Assembly: GCA_945913025.1 (NCBI GenBank)
Contig: CAMECJ010000002.1
Span: 147,066 to 211,065, forward strand
From: an uncultured Elusimicrobia bacterium
GTDB taxonomy: Bacteria > Elusimicrobiota > Elusimicrobia > Elusimicrobiales > Elusimicrobiaceae
DNA: 64,000 bases
Direction: 5' to 3'
Of the stretch, positions 45,305-53,630 are shown piece after piece. The notes under the pieces were generated by a model. The model saw only the letters and a program-made list of their open reading frames with translations, was not told the origin of the DNA and searched no databases. Numbering within the stretch: the first letter of the stretch is position 1; every line of letters begins with the position of its first letter. The position numbers and the translations under genes were made by a program.

Positions 45305-46012
45305 ATGAAAAAAATTCTGCTGTGCGTAACCGTGCTATTGGTACTGTGGTTAGCCGCCTCCTACCGTGTCGCCCGCCAATCTGAATTAAACGAAAACTTG
45401 GTGGCAGACGCGTATTACGGGGATTTAATCTCCGTCAAAAACGGTTTGGAGGAAGGCGCGGACATTACGTTTGAATTGTATTTTCACGATCAGGACCGCC
45501 AATACGACGATATACTCTTTAACGTGTTGCACGCGGCCGCGTCGTCCGGCAACGAAGATTTGATTAATTTCCTGTTGGAAGAAGGATTAGACATCAATTA
45601 TCCCACTCCCGACGGCTGGACGCCGCTTTTCATCGCTGCGCGCGACGGAAAGGCCGAAGCAGCCAAACTGCTTATTTTTCGCGGGGCGGACCTCAATGTG
45701 CAAACGGACCGCGGCGCAACCGCGCTTTTAATGGCGCTGACGCAGCCCTATCCGTCCGAAAAAGTCCGTCAGGACTTGCTTATTTATATGCTTAAACGCG
45801 GCGCGGACCCCAATCTGCCCGACGCAAACGGCTACTTTCCACTCTACTATGCCGCCACGCTGAAAAACGCGGACGCCGTGGAACTTTTACTGGAATACGG
45901 CGCAAAAGCCGACACAACCAATTTGGAAAACATACGCGCACGCCTTGCCCTCCAGCCGGACAACGCTTCCCGCCGTATCCTCTCCCTGTTAAAAAATGCC
46001 AGAACCAAATAA
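45305..46012 (+). CDS. Ankyrin-repeat protein with N-terminal membrane/signal segment
   Basis: The protein has 235 residues with a hydrophobic N-terminus (~3-18, ILLCVTVLLVLWLAA), so it is exported or membrane-anchored. About four to five ankyrin repeats follow (~35-215). Clear ones contain NVLHAAASSGNEDLINFLLEEGLDIN, DGWTPLFIAARDGKAEAAKLLIFRGADLN and NGYFPLYYAATLKNADAVELLLEYGA (cited in part). The partner and role are unknown. It stands alone upstream of yggS. Confidence 0.9.
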   Translation: MKKILLCVTVLLVLWLAASYRVARQSELNENLVADAYYGDLISVKNGLEEGADITFELYFHDQDRQYDDILFNVLHAAASSGNEDLINFLLEEGLDINYPTPDGWTPLFIAARDGKAEAAKLLIFRGADLNVQTDRGATALLMALTQPYPSEKVRQDLLIYMLKRGADPNLPDANGYFPLYYAATLKNADAVELLLEYGAKADTTNLENIRARLALQPDNASRRILSLLKNARTK

Positions 46013-46061
46013 AAATGGCGCATTAAATAAAATTTTGGTATAATATGTCAAGGGGTTTTTT

Positions 46062-46766
46062 ATGAACAGGGAAGAAACACTGCTTCAGAACTTTCAAGCC
46101 GTCCAAAACGCCCTGTCCGCCGCCTGTAAAAAAACAGGCCGCAATCCCCAAGACATAACGCTTTTGGCCGTAACAAAGTACGCGCAAGACCAAGACGTGC
46201 TGTTTTTTCTGCAAAAGGGTCTTATCCGCCATATCGGCGAATCCCGCGTACAGCAGGCTTGGACGCGTTGGAAAAGTGAAAATTTTGTAAAATATCCCGT
46301 GGTCAAGCATTTTATCGGTCATTTGCAAAAAAATAAGGCTGCAAAAGCCGCACAATTGTTTGATTTTATCGATTCGTTAGACGATTTTGACACCGCACTC
46401 GCGCTTGAACAACACCTATCTGCTTCCAAAACGATCCGTGCGTTGGTACAGGTAAAACTGACAGAGAAGGAAACGCAATCCGGCTTACCGTTGGAAGAAG
46501 CAAGGGCGCTTGCCAAACGATTAAAGGCGCTCTCTCGCGTAAAAGTGTGCGGATATATGGGTATAGCTCCCCAAGGGGCCCCCGAAGCCGAATTAAGGAC
46601 GCTGTTCGGCGGAGTGAAAAGAGCGTTCGACCAAGACTTTCCGCCCAACACGGAACGGTATTTGTCTTTGGGAATGAGCGAAGATTTTATAACGGCGGTG
46701 GAAGAAGGGTCTTCCCTGCCCAGAATCGGCAGCAGGTTGTTTGCCGCAAATTTGGAGGTTTTATGA
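46062..46766 (+). CDS. yggS: YggS-type pyridoxal-phosphate homeostasis protein
   Basis: YggS/PLPBP binds PLP and helps control free PLP and amino-acid balance. The 234-residue TIM-barrel protein has the PLP Lys39 (LLAVTKY), the phosphate-binding SLGMSEDF and RIGSRLF near the end. The upstream TGG TATAAT and AAGGGG give a normal short leader, unlike the leaderless genes. It overlaps yggU by four bases. Confidence 0.95.
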   Translation: MNREETLLQNFQAVQNALSAACKKTGRNPQDITLLAVTKYAQDQDVLFFLQKGLIRHIGESRVQQAWTRWKSENFVKYPVVKHFIGHLQKNKAAKAAQLFDFIDSLDDFDTALALEQHLSASKTIRALVQVKLTEKETQSGLPLEEARALAKRLKALSRVKVCGYMGIAPQGAPEAELRTLFGGVKRAFDQDFPPNTERYLSLGMSEDFITAVEEGSSLPRIGSRLFAANLEVL

Positions 46767-47029
46767 TTATAAAAGTCCGTTTGATTCCCACCGCGGGACG
46801 CAACGAAGTCATCAGCCGCATCGGCAGCGTTTTGCGCGTAAAAATTAAAAATAAAAAAGTGGATGACGACCCCGCAAACGCCATTATGAAAACCTTTTTG
46901 GCCGATTTTTTCAACGTAAAAGAAGAAAGCATTATCATCGTTAAAGGGGCCAAAGGAAAGGAAAAAACCGTGGAAGTGCGCGATAAAAGCGAAGAAGAAT
47001 TGCGCAAAATTATGGATTCCATTCCGTAA
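46763..47029 (+). CDS. DUF167 (YggU-like) protein
   Basis: This 88-residue small protein of the DUF167 family is often encoded next to yggS. It has VRLIPTAGRNEV near the start, then the LRVKIKNKKVDDDPANAIM-like core (in part) and the FFNVKEESIIIVKGAKGKEKTV end. Translation is probably coupled to yggS (ATGA). The function is not known. Confidence 0.93.
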   Translation: MIIKVRLIPTAGRNEVISRIGSVLRVKIKNKKVDDDPANAIMKTFLADFFNVKEESIIIVKGAKGKEKTVEVRDKSEEELRKIMDSIP

Positions 47030-47054
47030 TCGCATTACGTCCATTTCAAAAAAT

Positions 47055-47082
47055 TATCCCGAGCCTGCGCTCGGGATTTTTT
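47055..47082 (+). terminator. Terminator of yggS-yggU
   Basis: ATCCCGAGC / GCTCGGGAT with a T run. The remaining gap to 47263 shows nothing recognisable. Confidence 0.9.
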
Positions 47083-47263
47083 GTCTCTAAAATCTTCATT
47101 TCATTTTATTTTTTTCCTGCCAACCGCCAAACTTCCGGCAGCAAGCCCGCAGGCACAACTTATTATGCTTCCCCCCTGCAAGCAGAACAAAAAAAATGCC
47201 GTCCGGCGCCAGGCAACTCTCCCAGCGGCAGCGGACGGCCATTACAAAAGCAGGAGCAATACA

Positions 47264-48262
47264 CTATAAACGCATTGGCGCCCCGTTAATCAGCTGTACG
47301 ATTTCCTCAAAATTTTTATGAACGGGCTCTACAAAACCCATATCCGCCCCGATCACGCGCAAGGACGGTACTTTATTGCGGATAAAGTTAAGCGTGGCCC
47401 CGTTAAAACCGGTAAACATAAAATAATCGTGCGCGTTCTGAAGCGTCAGCACGGCTTTGCCTTCCGCATCGTAAAACGACGCGCTCCCGTTTTTGGAGTA
47501 CATTAATGCGGACACCAATCCCGCCAAATCGCCCTGCGGCGTAAACACGCCGCCGCCGGAATTTCCTCTTCTTACGCCAAACCCGGGGGCAATAAAATGC
47601 TGCAATTTTTCTATAAAATAGATATCATCAGAAGGCGACTGCAGGTAAGTTACCACGCCGTTTACCGTTTTGGGCACCACGATTCCCGCAGTAAAACGGG
47701 AATTTCCTAAATTCGCCGCCCCAATCAAACGCACGCCGTACGCGGAGAGCTGGGCTTTGGTTTCGGGGCTGTCTTTGAGCAACGCGGAAAACTGCTCCTG
47801 CGGGACAGACTTCCAACCGTTTTTACCCTGCGCGGCATAGGAATACTCGGCCGTCTCCGGATCAAAACGGATTAACGCCGCGTCCACACTGCTGACACGG
47901 TTCTGCCCGGGATAAAAACCCGAATAGATAAACACCCGTTGGGAAGAAGTGCTGTGGTGTATGCGCACCGTTTGGCGCAGTTCGGCTTCCGCCAGTGTAA
48001 TTTGCACCGTACACGGCTGGGAGCCGCTGCAGGCGGTATACACACAATGCGCCGCCGTTAAAAACCAATTTTTATGAAGACGCACCGCCTGACACGCATA
48101 AACCTCAGCCTGCGTGTCGTACGTTTTGTCCGTACGCCAAATTTGGATTTCCTTTTGCACCAAAAACGCATCCTCGCGCACGGGCAGTTCTTCTTCCTCC
48201 TGGGCAAAGGAGGGTAGAGCGGCTAAAAACGTCAAAATAAATAAAAATAAAAATTTTCCCAT
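47264..48262 (-). CDS. Secreted trypsin-like serine protease
   Basis: This 332-residue S1-type protease has a signal peptide (~1-20, ending PSFAQ) and a full catalytic triad: His72 (LTAAHC), Asp127 (SSVDAAL) and Ser235 (RRGNSGGG). A Cys pair near the His (ACQ...AHC) is usual for the family. A C-terminal extension (~265-332) is unassigned. It contrasts with the Cys-type relative at 7473-8513. A TACACT box ends six bases before the ATG at 48262. Confidence 0.92.
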   Translation of the reverse strand: MGKFLFLFILTFLAALPSFAQEEEELPVREDAFLVQKEIQIWRTDKTYDTQAEVYACQAVRLHKNWFLTAAHCVYTACSGSQPCTVQITLAEAELRQTVRIHHSTSSQRVFIYSGFYPGQNRVSSVDAALIRFDPETAEYSYAAQGKNGWKSVPQEQFSALLKDSPETKAQLSAYGVRLIGAANLGNSRFTAGIVVPKTVNGVVTYLQSPSDDIYFIEKLQHFIAPGFGVRRGNSGGGVFTPQGDLAGLVSALMYSKNGSASFYDAEGKAVLTLQNAHDYFMFTGFNGATLNFIRNKVPSLRVIGADMGFVEPVHKNFEEIVQLINGAPMRL

Positions 48263-48274
48263 ATTTTTAGTGTA
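48263..48274 (-). promoter_or_regulatory. -10 box abutting the serine protease start
   Basis: Minus strand TACACT (48274-48269), six bases, ATG. No TG extension. Confidence 0.45.
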
Positions 48275-48340
48275 TATAAAAAACCGCAAAAAAACCACCC
48301 TCGGGGCGAAAAGGTTCTGCTTTCCGAACGATAAATTTAA

Positions 48341-48352
48341 TATAATAAACGT
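48341..48352 (+). promoter_or_regulatory. -10 box abutting plsY
   Basis: TATAAT (48341-48346), six bases, ATG at 48353. Confidence 0.6.
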
Positions 48353-48982
48353 ATGACTATTACCGTTATCATTCTTGTGTTGTTTAGTTACTTACTCGGG
48401 TCCGTCCCGACCGGCTACCTTATCGCCAAACGCGTTATGGGCATTGATATCCGCCAGCACGGTTCCGGCAACCCGGGGGCGGCAAACGTATACCGCACCG
48501 TCGGGAAATGGGCCGGCATATCCACTTTTTTAATTGACGCGTTAAAAGGGTTTATCCCCGTCTGCCTCGCCCGCCATTTTTGTCCGGAAGCCTATTGGGT
48601 GGCCATTGCGTGCGGCGTAATTGCCATTTTGGGCCACATGTGGACGATTTATCTTAAATTCCGCGGCGGAAAAGGCGTTGCCACCTCCGCGGGCGTATTT
48701 GCCGCGCTCTTGCCGGTTCCTACGGCGATCGCGTTTGCGTCGTTCGTCGTATGCGTGGCGTTGTGGGGCCGTATTTCCATCGGTTCCATTGTGGCGTGTA
48801 TTGTGCTCCCCATTTGCAGCTTTTTTATCGGAAAACACCCGATGACCGTCAATTTAATGGTAACGGCCATCGGCGCGCTTGTTATTTACAAACACGTTCC
48901 CAACATTAAACGCCTCCTGCAGCAGAAAGAGCTGAAGTTTGAGGACGGCGCCAAAAAGAGAAAAGAAAATGAAAGTAAATAA
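48353..48982 (+). CDS. plsY: Glycerol-3-phosphate acyltransferase
   Basis: PlsY transfers an acyl group from acyl-phosphate to glycerol-3-phosphate, the first step in phospholipid synthesis, in the inner membrane. The 209 residues carry about five spans and the three PlsY motifs: LGSVPTGYLIAK, GSGNPGAANVYR and KFRGGKGVATSAGV. The 3' end overlaps gpsA, which supplies the substrate. Confidence 0.97.
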   Translation: MTITVIILVLFSYLLGSVPTGYLIAKRVMGIDIRQHGSGNPGAANVYRTVGKWAGISTFLIDALKGFIPVCLARHFCPEAYWVAIACGVIAILGHMWTIYLKFRGGKGVATSAGVFAALLPVPTAIAFASFVVCVALWGRISIGSIVACIVLPICSFFIGKHPMTVNLMVTAIGALVIYKHVPNIKRLLQQKELKFEDGAKKRKENESK

Positions 48983-49973
48983 AATTACCGTATTCGGCGC
49001 GGGTATTTGGGGCAGCGTTATCGCCCAGCACTTGGCGCAAAAAGGATACAGCGTCTCGCTGTGGGAATACAACGAGCAGCTGCTCAACGTGCTGAAAACA
49101 ATGGGCCGCCACCCGAATATTCCTAACTTTAAAATCCACGACAATATCCGCCTGACAGATAACGCGGAAGAAGCCGTCCGGGATACCGATTTAATTGTTT
49201 TTGTGATTTCCTCCAAAGCCATCCGCGCGTTCTGCCGCGAGCAGCTTAAACCGCTTTTGAACGGACGGGCCGTACCTGTGGTCAGCGCGTCCAAAGGCAT
49301 TGAGGACGGCACTTTTAAAACGATTTGCGAACTGATTGAAGAAGAACTGCCGCAGTTAAAGGATAAAACGCTTGCGTTTTCCGGCCCCAGTTTTGCGTTG
49401 GAAGTGGCGCAGAATGTGCCGACCAAAATCATGTTGGCAGGGAAAGACCCCGCTCTTGTGGACGAAATCCGCGACGTAATGAGCGGCGACCCTATTATCG
49501 TAGTACCGGCTTCCGACCGCCGCGGCGTGGAATACGGCGGCGGTATTAAAAACGTACTGGCTATCGGCTGCGGCGTGATTGACGGCATCGGCGACGGCGC
49601 TAACGCAAAAGCTGCCCTCATTACCCAAGCCTTGCAGGAGATGAACGACATCATCGTCAGCCAAGGCGGGCAGGCGGGTACGGTTTACAGCCTGGCCGGA
49701 TTTGGCGACGCGATTTTAACGGGGATGTCCGCCATTTCCCGCAACCGCCGTTTGGGCGAAAAGCTGGGCGCGGGCCTGTCGCTGGAAGAAGCCAAAAAAG
49801 AAGTCGGCACGATTGCCGAGGGCGTAAATTCCGTGCAAAGCGTGTACGATATCGCCCGCAAAAACAATCTCAAAACCCCGATTATAGACGCAATTTGGCA
49901 GATTGTCTGCCAAGGCAAAAAGCCTTGCGTACTGCTCCACGCAATGGGATTTACCGAACGGGGCAATAAATAA
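48969..49973 (+). CDS. gpsA: Glycerol-3-phosphate dehydrogenase [NAD(P)+]
   Basis: GpsA reduces dihydroxyacetone phosphate to glycerol-3-phosphate for PlsY. The 334-residue cytosolic enzyme has GAGIWGSVIA (nucleotide fold), SKGIEDGTF, FSGPSFALEVA, the catalytic Lys of YGGGIKNVLAI and NRRLGEKLG. The ATG at 48969 overlaps plsY by 14 bases, so the pair is coupled. Confidence 0.97.
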   Translation: MKVNKITVFGAGIWGSVIAQHLAQKGYSVSLWEYNEQLLNVLKTMGRHPNIPNFKIHDNIRLTDNAEEAVRDTDLIVFVISSKAIRAFCREQLKPLLNGRAVPVVSASKGIEDGTFKTICELIEEELPQLKDKTLAFSGPSFALEVAQNVPTKIMLAGKDPALVDEIRDVMSGDPIIVVPASDRRGVEYGGGIKNVLAIGCGVIDGIGDGANAKAALITQALQEMNDIIVSQGGQAGTVYSLAGFGDAILTGMSAISRNRRLGEKLGAGLSLEEAKKEVGTIAEGVNSVQSVYDIARKNNLKTPIIDAIWQIVCQGKKPCVLLHAMGFTERGNK

Positions 49974-50033
49974 TTTAACCGTTTGGGCGAGGCTTTTTCC
50001 GCCCGAACACAATAGGCCAAAGGACAAAGAAAA

Positions 50034-50297
50034 ATGAATAAGGACGACGTAATCCGACACTTAACACGGCATGTATTAGACAAAAAACAAGCCAAAATGT
50101 CGGTAGATAAAGTTTTTGAAATTATCAAACACGGTTTAAAACGCGACGGCAAAGTCGTCATCAGCAATTTTGGGTCGTTCCAATTAAAAACGGCACGCCC
50201 CGTAACGCGCCATAACCCCAAAACGGGCGAAAAAGTACAGGTGCCTGCCAAACAAAAAGTGCGCTTTAAACCGTCTCCGAATATATTAGATAAATAG
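50034..50297 (+). CDS. HU/IHF-family DNA-binding protein
   Basis: This 87-residue nucleoid protein bends DNA as a dimer. It has the DNABII arm pattern: GKVVISNFGSFQL, then the β-arm PVTRHNPKTGEKVQVPA with the intercalating Pro (RNP replaced here by HNP), then KVRFKPS. It lies after gpsA with a hairpin (GTTTGGGCG / CGCCCGAAC) between them. Confidence 0.95.
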   Translation: MNKDDVIRHLTRHVLDKKQAKMSVDKVFEIIKHGLKRDGKVVISNFGSFQLKTARPVTRHNPKTGEKVQVPAKQKVRFKPSPNILDK

Positions 50298-50307
50298 ATA
50301 AAAAAGA

Positions 50308-50829
50308 TTAAAAACAATAAAAATTAGCGCCATCAAATCCTACGCAAGGTTGCCCGAATATTTTTCCTAAGCGGTTGCATTGTGTATCCCCCACCGTACA
50401 CTGCAGTTGATATTTCTTATCGCCCCCATCAGCATAAAACCTCAGTCTGGAGAAATTGTAATTTTCAGTCCAGTAAAAATTAGCCCACGTTGCTGTATTG
50501 CGCAATACTATACCGAAATCGCGGTTTCCACAGCGAATAGCACACATATCCGTATCTTTGCAAGCTTCCCAATTCAGGGCGGGAATAGAAACAGGCAAAT
50601 CAGCAAAGTGAAACCATGAATTCACAGGATCATCCGGTTGGTGTGTTGGAAATCCCCCTTGTTCCATAGCCAGTACCTGTTGGGCGCTGGTTAACGTGGC
50701 GAGCAGCGGCATTACGCAGCTTAGCGCCGCTTTGTTGCGTGCTGTTTGGTATTGGGGCAGCGCAACGGCGGCCAAAATACCGATAATTAAAATGACGACT
50801 AATAACTCAATTAAGGTAAAACCTTTCAT
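50308..50829 (-). CDS. Type IV pilin-like protein, unit 8
   Basis: This 173-residue prepilin has the shortest leader (MKG) before FTLIELL, Glu5, and helix [20 protein letters not shown]. The head has six or more Cys (WEACKDTDMCAIRCGN, QCTVGDTQCN, PCVGF, ending FYCF), suggesting several disulfides. GGAGA precedes the ATG. Its T-tract promoter and the shared ~105-bp leader lie upstream. It converges on the HU gene with only ten bases between the stops. Confidence 0.92.
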   Translation of the reverse strand: MKGFTLIELLVVILIIGILAAVALPQYQTARNKAALSCVMPLLATLTSAQQVLAMEQGGFPTHQPDDPVNSWFHFADLPVSIPALNWEACKDTDMCAIRCGNRDFGIVLRNTATWANFYWTENYNFSRLRFYADGGDKKYQLQCTVGDTQCNRLGKIFGQPCVGFDGANFYCF

Positions 50830-50946
50830 ATTATTTTCTCCTATTATAAAAAAGTTATCCCGAGTTATTTCTATTCAAATTCAACCGCTTTTGACAAAAT
50901 AACTCCAATCGGGAGATCCCACGCAGAAATCCTACGGAATAACCTC

Positions 50947-50973
50947 ATGTTATCAAAAAAAAAAACGGGTCAA
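50947..50973 (-). promoter_or_regulatory. T-tract promoter of pilin unit 8
   Basis: Minus strand TTGACC (50973-50968), CG, eleven T, GA, TAACAT (50952-50947), spacing 15. Confidence 0.7.
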
Positions 50974-50999
50974 GGCCTGCATAAATGGGAACAACGGAA

Positions 51000-51660
51000 T
51001 AAAAAGCGTCCTTACGCAGCGTATTTATACGGAACCGCGTTGTTATGAAACAACGGATTCCGGATTACAACCTTCCGGAAAGACCTAAAGGGTGTTTCCG
51101 GCATGACGTAAGGGGTATTTCCGGCAGGACACTGCGAGTGCTTTTGGAATGACGACGGGAAAGTGCTTCCGCAATGACAACGATTATACCTTTCATTAAG
51201 CCGTCATCCTGTAATGTCCTTATACGGGATCTCGTCGTTACGAAACAACGGATTCCGGATTACAACCTTCCGGAATGACCTAAACGGTGTTTCCGGCAGG
51301 ACCTAAACGGTATTTCCGGCAGGACACTGCGAGTGCTTTTGGAATAACGAAGGGAAAGTGCTTCCGCAATGACAACGATTATACCTTTCATTAAGCCGTC
51401 ATCCCGTAATGTCCTTATACGGGATCTCGTCGTTATGAAACAACGGATTCCGGATTACGACCTTCCGGAATGACCTAAACGGTGTTTCCGGCAGGACACT
51501 GCGATCGCTTCCGCAATGACGAAGAGGAGCACAACAGATTCCCAAACGCTGCGCGCCGTACCCTATGGGCCGCACCCTGCAGGTGGCCTGCAAAGTGCCG
51601 CTTCCTCTGCGGGAATGACGCGGTGGCGGCACGGGAAATGACGAGTTATAAAATCATCTT
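51000..51660. repeat. Array of dispersed repeats, gene-free
   Basis: Three copies of the dispersed repeat begin near 51005, 51213 and 51408 (TTATACGGxAxCxxGTTGTTA/CGTCGTTA, ACGGATTCCGGATTAC, CTTCCGG). The last two lie in a ~196-base tandem unit marked by TTATACCTTTCATTAAGCCG at 51184 and 51380. Between them are ~24-base degenerate units on TTCCGnnATGAC. No gene is supported here. Confidence 0.85.
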
Positions 51661-51744
51661 TTGTAAATTACTCCGCGTAAATTACTCCGCAAAAAACCGC
51701 CCCGGCAAAAAACAGCCGGAGCGGGTTCAAAAAATTATTTCTCG

Positions 51745-52602
51745 TTATTCGCCGGGGGAGTAATAAACGGGCGTTTTCTTTGCGTCTCGCGCAACAGCGC
51801 TAAGCTTATAACGGTTCCCGTTCACGCCAATTTTAAATCCTTTCGGCGAGAGTATTTTTTGCGTATCACGCTGGAATTGTACCGGATCGCCGGAGAGTAA
51901 AGATAAACGCAACAAATCATTCGTATACCGGCCATAACGCGTATAATGGGCTTCTTCCAAGAGTGCAATGTTGACCAAATGTTTGCGTGCGCGGTCCACA
52001 TAATATTTATCCATGATTGCCCCGCCGCCAAAGAACTGGGAATAAGAAATCCACGCAAAAGAAACCAACAATACCGTACCCAAGCAGCGCACTAACATCT
52101 GCTCTATCCACGATTTTTGGCGAATTTGCACTACCACACTTCCGCTTAAAAAATCCTGAAGGGCGCGGTGTCGGTCATCAAAAAAAGCTACTAAAAAACC
52201 GCACATAAAAAGCGCCGCGCTGATGTAGTATCCAATTACGCGTTTAAACGCTTGAAACAGCGAAAGCGGTCCGCTCAAATCCTTTTTTACGACGGCAATC
52301 CCCACCAAACTCTTGCCCAAGGTTACACGGTCGCCGCTTGCTAAAATGGTTTCATACAAAACAAACGCCCCGTTCATGCCGCCAAACACGGCAATCACGC
52401 CCCAAAGCTCCATATCCGGCCCCCACCATTTCATAATCAATGCGGCAATCAGTTGTGCGGGCATAAACACCACGCCGTAATCAATCAGCAGAGCGACAAA
52501 ACGTTCACTTACTGTCGCGTATACGACTTTCGGATTTCCTTCAGACGCGGGATTAACTACGGGAACTTCTGGTTCCATAATATTAATACGATGTTCTGTC
52601 AT
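51745..52602 (-). CDS. RDD-family membrane protein with a pilin-like C-terminal domain
   Basis: The protein has 285 residues. The RDD domain (~25-160) has three to four spans and a typical start (RFVALLIDYGVVF) and end (RHRALQDFLSGSVVV). A further hydrophobic segment (~170-190) leads to a soluble C-terminal part (~200-285): ARKHLVNIALLEEAHYTRYGRYTNDLLRL (in part) looks like the αC region of type IV pilins, without the FTLIE leader. Such a fusion is unusual. The role is unknown; it could tether or sense pilin subunits. Confidence 0.82.
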   Translation of the reverse strand: MTEHRINIMEPEVPVVNPASEGNPKVVYATVSERFVALLIDYGVVFMPAQLIAALIMKWWGPDMELWGVIAVFGGMNGAFVLYETILASGDRVTLGKSLVGIAVVKKDLSGPLSLFQAFKRVIGYYISAALFMCGFLVAFFDDRHRALQDFLSGSVVVQIRQKSWIEQMLVRCLGTVLLVSFAWISYSQFFGGGAIMDKYYVDRARKHLVNIALLEEAHYTRYGRYTNDLLRLSLLSGDPVQFQRDTQKILSPKGFKIGVNGNRYKLSAVARDAKKTPVYYSPGE

Positions 52603-52693
52603 AAAAGGAAGACCTCATCTTTCATTACAAGTTTTTAAAAGCAGCTTAAAAATTTCCTGCTCCGGTTGTTCTGCTCCGAAACGCAAAAACGGC

Positions 52694-53224
52694 TTAGTAA
52701 ATAGAGTTCCACTTACGCGTAGTAAACGAGAACTCCACGCGGCGGTTCGTACGGCGGCCTTCGCTGGAATTATCTAATGTCAGCGGACGGTCTTTACCGT
52801 GCGAATGGATGCGGATTCTTTCGGCGTTTATGCCGCGGCTGACCAAATAAGCCTTCATTGCAGCGGCGCGGGACGACCCCAGCCAATAATTGTATTCTTT
52901 AGATCCCAACACATCCGTATGCCCTTCCACAATAAGGTGCAAGGACGGATGGGAGTGCATAATATTAGCCACTTTATCTAAAAAAGGGTACGCATAATCC
53001 GGCGGGCGGACGGAATCAAACTCATATGTAATGGCCGGCAGTTTCAGCGTCTTGGCCATACGGGCTTCGCTTTGGTTATAGAGTTTTTGGTTAATACGGG
53101 CTTGTTCTTCAATGACCGGATCTTGCTTAACGGGAGCAGGGATATCCTCGTCCTGTTTTTGGGAAGAGGCACACGCGCTCAGTGCAGCTAAGGAAATAAA
53201 TAACAAAACGGTTCTCATCTTCAT
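52694..53224 (-). CDS. OmpA/Pal-type lipoprotein
   Basis: This 176-residue lipoprotein has lipobox LSAC at 15-18. A linker (~20-65) leads to an OmpA peptidoglycan-binding domain (~65-170) with YEFDSVRP, EGHTDVLGS, the SRAAAMKAYLVSRGI helix and GRRTNRRVEF. It should tie the outer membrane to peptidoglycan from the periplasm. AGGAGG precedes the ATG. It lies next to the candidate replication origin. Confidence 0.92.
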   Translation of the reverse strand: MKMRTVLLFISLAALSACASSQKQDEDIPAPVKQDPVIEEQARINQKLYNQSEARMAKTLKLPAITYEFDSVRPPDYAYPFLDKVANIMHSHPSLHLIVEGHTDVLGSKEYNYWLGSSRAAAMKAYLVSRGINAERIRIHSHGKDRPLTLDNSSEGRRTNRRVEFSFTTRKWNSIY

Positions 53225-53289
53225 ATAAAAAACCTCCTGTCACCATTATAGCAAAAGAACGGGAAAAACAGTAAAAAATCCTATTTTAA

Positions 53290-53630
53290 AAGATATCCAC
53301 ATACTGTGGACAAACTGTGGATAACTTTCCTTTCACTCTACAGCTGTCCACAAAAACCTTCTTTTTTAAACCGTCTTTCTGCGCAAACCAAAACAGGATT
53401 GTGGATAAAACGCATTTTCTGTGGATAACTTTTCCTTTGTATAGGAAGACGGACCGAATTTCTCCATTTTTACCGACGGGAGATTTTCGGCAGCCTGTTT
53501 TTTTACCGTTTGTGTAATTTTTTAAAAAGCTGTTGACAAGTCTGCTTTTTTTTGCATAAAAACGCATTTTTGCAGCGTTATGGCTATTTTTTAAGCTTAA
53601 TTTTAAAGGAAAAAGACGGCTTATCCACAA
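53290..53630. other. DnaA-box cluster, candidate replication origin (oriC)
   Basis: Exact TTATCCACA boxes (either strand) at 53316-53324, 53400-53408, 53420-53428 and 53621-53629. One- or two-mismatch boxes at 53293-53301, 53305-53313 and 53344-53352. A T-rich, easily melted stretch lies at ~53500-53575. No gene is supported between 53225 and 53583; an open minus frame across it is a by-product. The dnaA gene is not in the window. Confidence 0.6.

Noticed and set aside
51060..51500. Possible CRISPR array from regularly spaced TTCCGG units
   Set aside because: Units are only ~12 bases, degenerate, and spacers ~11 bases; the longer repeats are dispersed across the window and no cas gene is present.
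51399..51632. Open frames across the repeat array
   Set aside because: They consist of dispersed repeat sequence and occur in several frames and copies.
53286..53630. 114-codon minus-strand open frame across the DnaA-box cluster
   Set aside because: No ribosome site, low-complexity Lys/Asn content, and the DnaA boxes explain the sequence better.
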